NCBI GenBank assembly: GCA_016861025.1
Contig: BOKO01000003.1
Span: 448,001-512,000 of the forward strand
Source of the DNA: Chloroflexota bacterium
Lineage (GTDB): Bacteria; Chloroflexota; Anaerolineae; Caldilineales; Caldilineaceae
DNA: 64,000 nt
Direction of reading: 5' to 3'
Shown here one piece after another: positions 42,411 to 57,432 of this stretch. A program made the position numbers and the translations under genes. Under the pieces are notes generated by a model that ran no database searches, had not been told where the DNA came from, and was given only the letters and a program-made list of their open reading frames with translations. Each line of letters begins with the position of its first letter. Position 1 is the first letter of the stretch.

Positions 42411-43441
42411 CCACACGAACTGTTTCGGCTCCCGATTATTGCAACGTTGCAGCCCAGGAACTCGGTCTCGATCCGGCGGGACATGCGGATAGCTTCGACG
42501 ACCTCCTGTTGTTGGAGACGCCGCTCCCCTGGAAGGGTGACATGTATCAGCGGGCGGGAACATTGCCGCAACGCGCCATCGACTTGCTGACGTTGTGGCG
42601 GCGACGTTATGAGGCCGGTTCGCCCTATAACCATCGCCTGCTGATGATTGCACCAGACCCAGCGTACTCGCGTCCAGGCTTTCGTCGGGTGATCTTTTTC
42701 ACGCGGCCATCCGGTGCGTTTGCAACCTTCGTCAGAAACGAATATCTGGCGCCAGAGGAAATGGTCGGAGAGTTGATCTGGACGCTGTATGAAGCGCCTC
42801 ATCGGCTTTCAGCCTTTGATCGATATTGCGCTTCGGATGAGGCGCCGACGGATCGTCCTGTACGCGATATTCTCGTTTGTACGCACGGCGTCATCGATGC
42901 AGCCTGCGCGAAATTTGGCTATCCGCTTTATCGTTATCTGCGCGATGACTTTGCAGGGGAGTCGCTGCATATCTGGCGAGTCAGTCACTTTGGCGGCCAC
43001 GTTTTTGCACCGACGTTGATCGATTTGCCAACCGGCCATTACTGGGCTTACGTGAACGAGAAACAGGCTGCACAGATCGTGCAGCGCAATGGCGATGTTG
43101 CGTCCCTCCACGGTCATTATCGCGGCTGGGCCGGGCTGGAGGATGGCTTTGCCCAGGCCGCTGAACGCGAAATCTGGCAGCGCGAGGGGTGGCGATGGTT
43201 TGACTATCTCCGTAACGGCGCAACGACAACCCAACCTGGAGATATGCGCGACGAGGCGCAGGTGTGCATTGAGTTCACGGACACCGACGGGGCAATGGGC
43301 GTCTACACGGCGCACGTGCAGATAAGCCGCACGATCAACACTCGTCATTCTACGGCCAGCGACAATTGCTATGCCTATCCACAATATCGGGTGGTCGCTC
43401 TATCTCGCTCTTCGTCGGAGATGGCGACAGTCGCCTTCTGA
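42407..43441 (+). CDS. Sucrase/ferredoxin-like (Apd1-type) [2Fe-2S] protein
   Basis: A 344-residue protein of the Suc_Fer-like family, a thioredoxin-like ferredoxin fold in its C-terminal half. Candidate cluster ligands are C158 and C167 (CTHGVIDAAC, spacing of eight) and H194 and H198 (SHFGGHVFAP), the Cys2/His2 arrangement known for yeast Apd1. Its GTG start shares GTGA with the stop of the binding-protein gene, so translation is coupled. In a siderophore operon it may reduce ferric siderophore or transfer electrons for iron release; that is inference. Confidence 0.87.
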   Translation: MTTRTVSAPDYCNVAAQELGLDPAGHADSFDDLLLLETPLPWKGDMYQRAGTLPQRAIDLLTLWRRRYEAGSPYNHRLLMIAPDPAYSRPGFRRVIFFTRPSGAFATFVRNEYLAPEEMVGELIWTLYEAPHRLSAFDRYCASDEAPTDRPVRDILVCTHGVIDAACAKFGYPLYRYLRDDFAGESLHIWRVSHFGGHVFAPTLIDLPTGHYWAYVNEKQAAQIVQRNGDVASLHGHYRGWAGLEDGFAQAAEREIWQREGWRWFDYLRNGATTTQPGDMRDEAQVCIEFTDTDGAMGVYTAHVQISRTINTRHSTASDNCYAYPQYRVVALSRSSSEMATVAF

Positions 43442-43445
43442 GCGA

Positions 43446-43486
43446 CAGGGCGAACATGCGCTCTTGATCCGCGCATGTTCGCCCTG
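43446..43486 (+). promoter_or_regulatory. Strong intercistronic hairpin within the siderophore operon
   Basis: A perfect 15-bp stem, CAGGGCGAACATGCG (43446-43460) and CGCATGTTCGCCCTG (43472-43486), with an 11-base loop, five bases after the iron-sulfur gene. No U-tract follows (AAACCCC), so it is probably a processing or stability element that sets lower permease expression. Confidence 0.65.
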
Positions 43487-43519
43487 AAACCCCTAAAAGA
43501 CGATAGAAGAGGAATTTGT

Positions 43520-44563
43520 ATGGCGGCAACAACTGCATCGGAGCCTAATCATCTCTTGCGCCTGCCCCGTTCACGCGCCGCCCTGCTGTTTGGGTTGCTC
43601 GTCGGTGCGGGCGTGCTGCTCCTCGCCATGATGAGCAGCATCGCACTGGGCGCGGCGGATATTGCCCCCGGCGATGTGTGGGCGTCGCTTTTTCACTTTG
43701 ACCCTGCCTCCACCGATCACCTGGTTATTCGCACGCTGCGTATTCCTCGCGCAACCGTCGCTGCATTGGTGGGGGCGTCGCTGGCGGTGGCCGGCGCCAT
43801 CATGCAGGCGCTAACGCGCAACCCGCTGAGCGATCCTGGCATTCTCGGCATCAACACCGGCGCCGCGCTGGGGGTGGTGGCCGGCATCTATTATCTCAAC
43901 ATCGGATCACTTTCAATGTATGCGCTCTTTGCATTCGCCGGCGCCACCGTGACCGCAGTCGCCGTCTACATGCTTGGTTCGTTGGGTTATGGTGGGCCGA
44001 CGCCGCTCAAGTTGACCATTGCCGGTGCAGCGTTGACCGCGCTGCTCAGCTCCTTCACTACAGGCATCCTCATTCTGAATCAGCGTACACTGGAAGAAGT
44101 GAGATTCTGGCTGGCTGGCTCCGTAGCTGGGCGCGATCTGGCGCTGTTGCTTCAAGTGACGCCTTATTTACTTGGCGGCCTGTTGCTGGCGCTGGCTTTG
44201 GGGCGTCAACTCACCACAATTGCTTTGGGAGAGGATGTCGCCAGAGGGCTGGGGCAGCACACAGGCTGGGTCAAAGGGTTGGCGGCATTGGCTGTTGTAC
44301 TGTTGGCTGGCGGCTCAGTTGCGATTGCCGGCCCGATTGCCTTTGTTGGGTTGGTCATTCCGCACATGGCGCGTTTTGTAGTGGGCGTTGATTATCGTTG
44401 GATTCTGCCCTACGCCATGTTGTTGGGCGCAGTTTTTCTTGTCTTGTCCGACGTGGCAGCCAGGGTGCTCGTGCGTCCGATGGAGTTGCCGCTCGGCGTC
44501 ATGACAGCGTTGATCGGTGGGCCGTTTTTCATCTATTTGGTGCGTTGGCGGGTGAGGAAGTAA
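43520..44563 (+). CDS. FecCD-family siderophore permease
   Basis: A 347-residue permease of the BtuC/FecCD/FhuB family with about ten helices. Family motifs include RIPRATVAALVGASLAVAGA, IMQALTRNPLSDPGILGIN and GPIAFVGLVIPHMAR near the C-terminus. GAGGAA precedes the ATG at 43520; the upstream in-frame codon at 43475 falls inside the hairpin and is unlikely. It forms a heterodimer with the product of the next gene, whose start it overlaps by one base (TAATG). Confidence 0.93.
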   Translation: MAATTASEPNHLLRLPRSRAALLFGLLVGAGVLLLAMMSSIALGAADIAPGDVWASLFHFDPASTDHLVIRTLRIPRATVAALVGASLAVAGAIMQALTRNPLSDPGILGINTGAALGVVAGIYYLNIGSLSMYALFAFAGATVTAVAVYMLGSLGYGGPTPLKLTIAGAALTALLSSFTTGILILNQRTLEEVRFWLAGSVAGRDLALLLQVTPYLLGGLLLALALGRQLTTIALGEDVARGLGQHTGWVKGLAALAVVLLAGGSVAIAGPIAFVGLVIPHMARFVVGVDYRWILPYAMLLGAVFLVLSDVAARVLVRPMELPLGVMTALIGGPFFIYLVRWRVRK

Positions 44564-45630
44564 TGAAGCCGTCGAGTTGGGTTGTAGTGCGCGCGCCGTG
44601 GTTGGCGGTTTCCTTGCGAATCGATCGCCGCGTGCCGCCGGTTTTGTTGTTGGCGACGCTGGCGACACTGATAGCGATGATCGTCAACGTTGGCGTCGGC
44701 GAATATCCGATTGCGCCGCTGGATGTGATCAAGAGCGTGTTGCATCTACCTTCAGCCGGCGCCGAGCACAGCTTCATTGTCAACACACTGCGGCTGCCAC
44801 GCATGTTGGTGGCGGCGCTTGTCGGGTTGGCTTTGGGCATTTCTGGGGCAATCATGCAAGGGCTGACGCGCAATCCGTTGGCAGACCCGGACATTCTCGG
44901 CATCAGTCCGGGCGCGGGCCTGGCCGCCGTGACATTGATCGTCGTCGTGCAGAGTGTTTCTAGCGATCTGGTCTCATTGGGGGCGTTTGCTGGCGCGCTG
45001 CTCGCTGCGCTGTTGATCTATCTGCTGGCATGGCGCAGCGGCGATTCGCCGCTGCGTTTGATTCTGGTCGGCGTCGGGTTGGGTGCGATTGCCGGCGCGC
45101 TCACCACACTTATGCTCACTTTTGGCAACCTTTACGACGTTCAGCGCGCATTGAGCTGGCTGACCGGCAGCATCTACGGGCGATCATGGAAGGAATTCTG
45201 GGCGTTGCTTCCCTGGGTGCTTCTGTTTACACCACCAGCTCTTCTCCTGGCGCGCGATCTGAATGCCCTGCACCTCGGTGAAGAGATCGCGCAAGGGCTT
45301 GGGGTGCGTGTGACGCTACGTCGAGGGATGTTGATGTTGATCGCAGTGGCGCTTGCGGGCGCAACGGTGGCAGCGGCGGGCACGATCGGCTTCGTCGGCT
45401 TGATGGCGCCCCACATCGGGCGACGGCTGGTCGGCGCCGATCATATTGGTTTACTACCCACGGCGGGGCTGGTGGGCGCCTTCACAGTAGTGGCGGCTGA
45501 CCTGGTCGGGCGCACGCTCTTTGCGCCAATCGAACTGCCGGTCGGTCTGGTGACTGCGGCAATTGGGGCGCCATTCTTCCTGTTTTTGCTCTGGCGCCAG
45601 CGCAGTGCATCGCTGCTGCGAGGGAGTTAA
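44563..45630 (+). CDS. FecCD-family siderophore permease
   Basis: A 355-residue permease, partner of the preceding one. It has LRLPRMLVAALVGLALGISG, IMQGLTRNPLADPDILGIS and GTIGFVGLMAPHIGRRLVG, the same signature positions as its neighbour. The ATG shares TAATG with the upstream stop and GAGGAAG serves as ribosome binding site. It is the last gene of the operon; a solo family A repeat follows 30 bases after the stop. Confidence 0.93.
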   Translation: MKPSSWVVVRAPWLAVSLRIDRRVPPVLLLATLATLIAMIVNVGVGEYPIAPLDVIKSVLHLPSAGAEHSFIVNTLRLPRMLVAALVGLALGISGAIMQGLTRNPLADPDILGISPGAGLAAVTLIVVVQSVSSDLVSLGAFAGALLAALLIYLLAWRSGDSPLRLILVGVGLGAIAGALTTLMLTFGNLYDVQRALSWLTGSIYGRSWKEFWALLPWVLLFTPPALLLARDLNALHLGEEIAQGLGVRVTLRRGMLMLIAVALAGATVAAAGTIGFVGLMAPHIGRRLVGADHIGLLPTAGLVGAFTVVAADLVGRTLFAPIELPVGLVTAAIGAPFFLFLLWRQRSASLLRGS

Positions 45631-45660
45631 TTGGAGCGCATATGGCGCCCCCGATTGCCA

Positions 45661-45745
45661 GTAGACGCCGCTCGCAGCGGCGTGTCCTTCGTCGCAACAG
45701 CATCCATTCGTTAACCAGAACCGTGCGGCTCTCAGCTGCACCTAC
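45661..45745. repeat. Hairpin repeat family A, solo double-hairpin copy
   Basis: One unit with the same design as the array at 10571-11316: GTAG, the identical hairpin ACGCCGCT-cgc-AGCGGCGT, a linker of unrelated sequence, then GTGCGGCT-ctc-AGCTGCAC and CTAC. The second loop is ctc, the inverse of the gag seen in array units 1 and 4. It lies about 94 bases before the next start codon. Confidence 0.85.
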
Positions 45746-45838
45746 GACACATCGTCGATTCCTGTTCCGGTGCGCCGCCATTATACAATACGGTCATCTA
45801 CCTGCGGTTATCAGCCAATCGTCGGAAAGGCAGCAATC

Positions 45839-47404
<1,566 letters not shown>

Positions 47405-47451
47405 AGAAGCTAACTTTCTTTAAAGTATCACCTGGCAGGTGGAGAGCCGTC

Positions 47452-49098
<1,647 letters not shown>

Positions 49099-49101
49099 TT
49101 G

Positions 49102-49110
49102 TGCTATAAT
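49102..49110 (+). promoter_or_regulatory. Extended -10 promoter of the DUF411 gene
   Basis: TGCTATAAT is a perfect extended -10 element (TGnTATAAT), 4 bases after the hutH stop. The predicted start near 49117 gives a leader of about 40 bases that includes GAGGAGGGG before the ATG at 49158. Confidence 0.75.
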
Positions 49111-49157
49111 TCCCTTCTCGTGAACCGCGTCAGTCAATACCGAACCGAGGAGGGGCA

Positions 49158-49640
49158 ATGCGCTGGTTTCTATCACTCATCTTGTTGGCGCTGTTTGCGG
49201 TGGCGGCAGCGTGCAGCAGCCAACCTGCGACGCCGCGCCAGACAACGGCGCCCGCAGCCAACGCACAAACTATTGTCGTTCACAAAACGCCTACCTGAGG
49301 CTGCTGCGGCGACTGGATCGCGCACCTGCAAGAAGCCGGGTTTGCGGTTGAGGCGATCGACCACCTCGACCTGACGCCCATCAAGCGCCAGCATCAGGTG
49401 CCGGGAAGACTCCAGTCCTGCCACACGGCCATCGTGGATGGCTACATTATCGAAGGACACGTGCCCGCCACGGACATCCGTCGCCTGTTGGCGGAACACC
49501 CATCGATCACCGGGTTGGCTGTGCCGGGGATGCCGGTAGGCTCGCCAGGCATGGAAATCGAAGGCGCCCCAACGCAGCCCTACGATGTGATCGCTTTCAC
49601 AATCGGCGGCGACGACAAAATCTTTGCCAGCTATCGCTGA
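49158..49640 (+). CDS. DUF411 metal-binding lipoprotein with in-frame TGA; candidate selenoprotein
   Basis: A 160-residue frame interrupted only by TGA at 49296-49298 (codon 47). The N-terminus is a lipoprotein signal with lipobox VAAAC (C19) and a short Pro/Thr/Ala tether. The DUF411 domain follows: VVHKTPT, then TGA, then GCCGDWIAHLQEAGF, later LQSCHTAIVDGYIIEGHVPA and LAVPGMPVGSPGME. DUF411 proteins carry CGCC after a PT pair, so TGA sits exactly at the first Cys, giving UGCC if read as selenocysteine. Both halves are well conserved, with no frameshift or other lesion, and have a strong ribosome binding site (GAGGAGGGG). DUF411 proteins are thought to bind copper or similar metals outside the cell. 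The alternative is a recent nonsense mutation (TGC or TGT to TGA); no sel gene is in the window. Confidence 0.8.
49296..49329 (+). promoter_or_regulatory. Candidate bacterial SECIS hairpin after the in-frame TGA
   Basis: The RNA just after UGA can form an imperfect hairpin of about 10 base pairs from 49300 to 49329. The upper stem GCGA/UCGC encloses the loop CUGGA (49313-49317). Below it are a bulged G (49308), three pairs (UGC/GCA), and further G-C pairs split by two single mismatches. The loop begins 14 bases after UGA. A small loop with G residues and a bulge fits the general plan of bacterial SECIS elements. However, the loop is slightly nearer the UGA than the usual minimum of about 16, and its first two bases are C and U, not G. 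Folded by eye only. Confidence 0.45.
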
Positions 49641-49820
49641 CGCCAAGTTGACCCTGCGCCTGCTTTTGCATACAATCCACTGAAAACGTATAGATATGGA
49701 TTCCGACAAAAGCAACACAACAAAACATTCGTAATTGACAGCCACGCTGACACGGCGGATTTCTCCTTTGCCGGTTCGGTGTGGCTTTTTTCCACCTTTT
49801 GAGATGGTTTGGAGGCTTAC

Positions 49821-51884
<2,064 letters not shown>

Positions 51885-51892
51885 ACGTTTCT

Positions 51893-51932
51893 GCACGCTT
51901 CGGGGAGGCGTTGACGCCTCCCCGAAGCGTGC
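51893..51932. terminator. Long perfect hairpin between convergent genes
   Basis: An 18-bp perfect stem, GCACGCTTCGGGGAGGCG (51893-51910) and its complement (51915-51932), with loop TTGA. It lies between the EF-G2-like stop and the end of the convergent Hpt gene and can serve both directions. A U-tract is missing on both sides. Confidence 0.75.
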
Positions 51933-51951
51933 GAGGAAGACATGGCTCTTT

Positions 51952-52347
51952 TCACATAGTTGCGAAACGGGCGCGTTCATCGTTCAGCGCCGCGCACGCC
52001 ATCCCATGCTCGACAATCAGCGCAGAAAGAACGCCGGCGCAATCACCGTTAGCGCATGACGCCTTCGCCAATTGCTCAAGATGCGCAGCAATTTGCGAAA
52101 GACGCATTGCCCCAAAGGTGGCGCTGCTCGACTTGAGACTGTGCGCCATTCGATGCAGCATCGTCCAGTCGTGCATGGTCAACGCGCGCTGCATGTCATC
52201 GCACTGTTTGGTGGATTCAGCCAGAAACGTGTCGATCAAGTCAAGAATCGCCGTCGGATCTTCGACGCCGAAAACCTCAATGATCCCTTCCAAAATTTCG
52301 CTTTCAATGACAGGGATTGCTGGATCGAACGTATAATGCTCGGCCAT
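51952..52347 (-). CDS. Histidine phosphotransfer (Hpt) domain protein
   Basis: A 131-residue stand-alone Hpt protein. The phosphoacceptor is H69 in HRMAHSLKSSSATFGA, on the second helix of the four-helix bundle; the region before it (LIDTFLAESTKQCDDM) is the expected first helix. It should carry phosphate between receiver domains in a multistep relay. No kinase or regulator lies beside it. The hybrid kinase at 31520-33931 has a receiver but no Hpt domain and is one possible partner. GGAG precedes the ATG at 52347. Confidence 0.88.
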   Translation of the reverse strand: MAEHYTFDPAIPVIESEILEGIIEVFGVEDPTAILDLIDTFLAESTKQCDDMQRALTMHDWTMLHRMAHSLKSSSATFGAMRLSQIAAHLEQLAKASCANGDCAGVLSALIVEHGMACAALNDERARFATM

Positions 52348-52446
52348 CGTTCAACTCCAATCGTCGGCTTGCAAACATCGTCAATCAAATCACAAATGGC
52401 AGTTTGCAGGGGCGCACTGAATCCGCACAAGTGGAGTATATCACAT

Positions 52447-52476
52447 TTGGCTGACGCTACGACAACAAAGTATAAT
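52447..52476 (+). promoter_or_regulatory. Promoter of the GT2 glycosyltransferase gene
   Basis: TTGGCT (52447-52452), an 18-base spacer and a perfect TATAAT (52471-52476). The predicted start near 52483 falls at the foot of the hairpin described next. Confidence 0.65.
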
Positions 52477-52484
52477 CCGCCCAA

Positions 52485-52515
52485 TCGAGCCGACGGCGCG
52501 TCGGCTCGATTTTTT
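52485..52515 (+). terminator. Terminator-like hairpin at the 5' end of the glycosyltransferase transcript
   Basis: TCGAGCCGACG (52485-52495), loop GCG, CGTCGGCTCGA (52499-52509) and six T (52510-52515). It has the full form of an intrinsic terminator on the plus strand, but no plus-strand gene lies upstream within 590 bases, and the predicted start is only about 2 bases before it. It may be a 5' protective hairpin or an attenuator. Confidence 0.7.
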
Positions 52516-52524
52516 GGGTGAAGT

Positions 52525-54084
52525 ATGCAGCAGACCATTATTTTCGGCTTTCAACTAGTCTATGTGTTTTGCGCCGTTGGATTGGCAATCTACAGTCTTC
52601 ATGCACTCTGGCTAGTCTGGCAGGTGCGCCGTGCGACCATATCAACGCCGCCATCCGAGCCGTCTACATGGCCGCGCATCACCGTTCAACTCCCTATTTT
52701 TAACGAGCGCTACGTCGCCGAACGACTGATCGAAGCCTGCGCCACCCTCGATTACCCGCGCCATCTGCTCCAGATTCAGGTGCTTGACGACTCGACGGAC
52801 GACACGGTTGAGATCGTCGACCGCAGCGCTGCATACTGGCGTTCCCAGGGCTGCGATATCAGCGTCGTGCGTCGCTGCGACCGTCGCGGCTACAAGGCAG
52901 GTGCGCTGGCGCACGCACTCCCCCTCGCCAGCGGCGACTTTATCGCCATCTTCGACGCCGACTTTCGCCCCGAATCCGATTTCCTGCGCCGCACGATCCC
53001 GCATTTTCTCAGCGAAGAAGCTGAGCAGATCGCATTTGTACAATGTCGATGGGGGCATCTGAACCGCGACTATTCACCGTTGACCCAAAGTCAGGCGCTG
53101 GCGCTCGACGGCCACTTCGTCGTCGAGCAGGCTGGGCGACAGGCGGCCGGTTGCTTTTTCGGTTTCAACGGCTCTGCCGGCGTCTGGCGTCGCGCCTGCA
53201 TCGATGATCCGCAAGTCGGCGGCTGGCAAGACGATACGCTCTGTGAAGACCTCGACCTCAGCTATCGCGCCCAGCTGGCCGGGTGGCGTCCTTGCTACGT
53301 GAACGATGTCGTTGCGCCCGCCGAAATTCCGCCGCAGCTGAACGCCTATAAACGGCAGCAGGCGCGTTGGGCAAAGGGCAGCATCCAGACGCTGCGTAAA
53401 CTCGGCGGGCGCGTCTGGCGCAGCGATCGACCGCTGACAGCACGCATAGCCGCCATGATCCATCTCGGCAGCTACCTGATCCATCCGATGCTGCTGTTGC
53501 TGCTGCTTTCGATCCCGCCGCTGCTGCTGCTGGGGGGTGCGCCGCCGTCGCCGCTGGCGTTGATCGGGTTGACTTCGCTAGGGCCGCCGTTGCTCTACGC
53601 CGTCGGACAGCGGCGGCTGTATGGCCGCGGCTGGTGGCGGCGTTGGGCTTATCTGCCGCTGCTCACATTGTTGGGCATGGGCGTCTGCTTGAACAATTCA
53701 CTGGCAGTGTGGCAAGGGCTGCACACGCGCGGCGGCGCCTTCGAGCGCACCCCCAAGTTCCGCGTCGAACGCGCCCATGACCGCTGGCGCAGCAGCAGCT
53801 ACGCGCTGCCGCTTGACCATATCATGACAGCGGAGCTTGCGCTGGTCGGCTATGCACTGCTCGGCGCCCGGCTGGTCGCAGATGTCAGCGGCTGGTTTTC
53901 GGCGATATTTATGTTGCTCTACGCCGCCAGTTTTGCCACTGTAGTCGGCGTCTCGCTCTGGCAGAACCGGACGCAGATTCGACGCACGCGTCGCCCCTCG
54001 TTGCGCTCCACCCTTCCGTTGCGCGCAGACGAGAGCGCTCGCAACCCGACCGAATCAGCGTCTTCAGCCATGCGTGTTCCATGA
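52525..54084 (+). CDS. Processive family 2 glycosyltransferase (cellulose-synthase-like)
   Basis: A 519-residue membrane glycosyltransferase. After an N-terminal helix, the GT-A domain shows the metal and base motifs DDSTDD, DADFRP and CEDLDL, and the acceptor motif QQARW (QxxRW); several helices follow in the C-terminal third. This D,D,D,QxxRW pattern is that of processive GT2 enzymes that make and often export beta-glycans or glycolipids. PilZ or other cyclic-di-GMP domains are absent. The ATG at 52525 has a weak ribosome binding site right after the terminator-like hairpin. The product is unknown. Confidence 0.9.
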   Translation: MQQTIIFGFQLVYVFCAVGLAIYSLHALWLVWQVRRATISTPPSEPSTWPRITVQLPIFNERYVAERLIEACATLDYPRHLLQIQVLDDSTDDTVEIVDRSAAYWRSQGCDISVVRRCDRRGYKAGALAHALPLASGDFIAIFDADFRPESDFLRRTIPHFLSEEAEQIAFVQCRWGHLNRDYSPLTQSQALALDGHFVVEQAGRQAAGCFFGFNGSAGVWRRACIDDPQVGGWQDDTLCEDLDLSYRAQLAGWRPCYVNDVVAPAEIPPQLNAYKRQQARWAKGSIQTLRKLGGRVWRSDRPLTARIAAMIHLGSYLIHPMLLLLLLSIPPLLLLGGAPPSPLALIGLTSLGPPLLYAVGQRRLYGRGWWRRWAYLPLLTLLGMGVCLNNSLAVWQGLHTRGGAFERTPKFRVERAHDRWRSSSYALPLDHIMTAELALVGYALLGARLVADVSGWFSAIFMLLYAASFATVVGVSLWQNRTQIRRTRRPSLRSTLPLRADESARNPTESASSAMRVP

Positions 54085-54166
54085 ACTGTTGCAGAATCAG
54101 GATGTCGCAGGACGTTGCGCGCAGCTTCCACAGTATAGACATTCTGTGAAAACATGGCGCGTCTCG

Positions 54167-54196
54167 TTGTGGAAAACAGGGACATCCATGTACAAT
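54167..54196 (+). promoter_or_regulatory. Possible promoter of the small unknown gene
   Basis: TTGTGG (54167-54172), an 18-base spacer and TACAAT (54191-54196), about 70 bases before the ATG at 54267. Confidence 0.4.
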
Positions 54197-54266
54197 GCAA
54201 GCTTGGATTCACTTATGAACTCGCATTTTTCAAGCGCAGTTGCGCGGTGGAACAGGGATTACGGGA

Positions 54267-54494
54267 ATGGCAACAAAACAATCCGATCTCGGTGTAGAAC
54301 AGCAATACACCTGGCGTGAAAACCCCGATGACATTATTGTGTTGGTCAACCAGACCAATAAGAACTTCATCCTTGATCTGCCCGCCGGACGGTATCGACT
54401 GGACGCGGGGCGCCGGATGCGCACCTTGCGTTCGATTCTAAAACATCAACAGATCATGGCGCTGATCGAAGACGGCAGCCTCACGATCGAATAA
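54267..54494 (+). CDS. Small conserved-looking protein of unknown function
   Basis: A 75-residue soluble protein, not recognised. Its middle part (DDIIVLVNQTNKNFILDLPA) looks like two beta-strands around a polar turn, followed by a basic segment (YRLDAGRRMRTLRSILKHQQ) and an acidic end. The ATG at 54267 is preceded by a modest purine run; the frame is open nine codons upstream. It has its own possible promoter and lies between the glycosyltransferase and polA. Confidence 0.55.
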   Translation: MATKQSDLGVEQQYTWRENPDDIIVLVNQTNKNFILDLPAGRYRLDAGRRMRTLRSILKHQQIMALIEDGSLTIE

Positions 54495-54621
54495 CAGAGA
54501 AATCCAAGAGCGAATCGACCATAGCGGTTCGACATCACTGCGATTGTATCGAGGGACTCGCACGTGATGATTCGCCGTTGGCGCATCTGTCCAGCGCCTT
54601 CTCGTTTCGGACACAATTCTC

Positions 54622-57428
<2,807 letters not shown>

Positions 57429-57432
<4 letters not shown>

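Noticed and set aside
49099..49374. A 91-residue frame across the start of the DUF411 gene
   Set aside because: Other frame, no family resemblance; the frame from 49158 has the ribosome binding site, lipoprotein signal and DUF411 domain on both sides of the TGA.
49398..49640. Separate 80-residue gene for the second half of DUF411
   Set aside because: It would begin inside the domain, lose the GCC motif and has no ribosome binding site; the frame is continuous with the upstream part except for the TGA.
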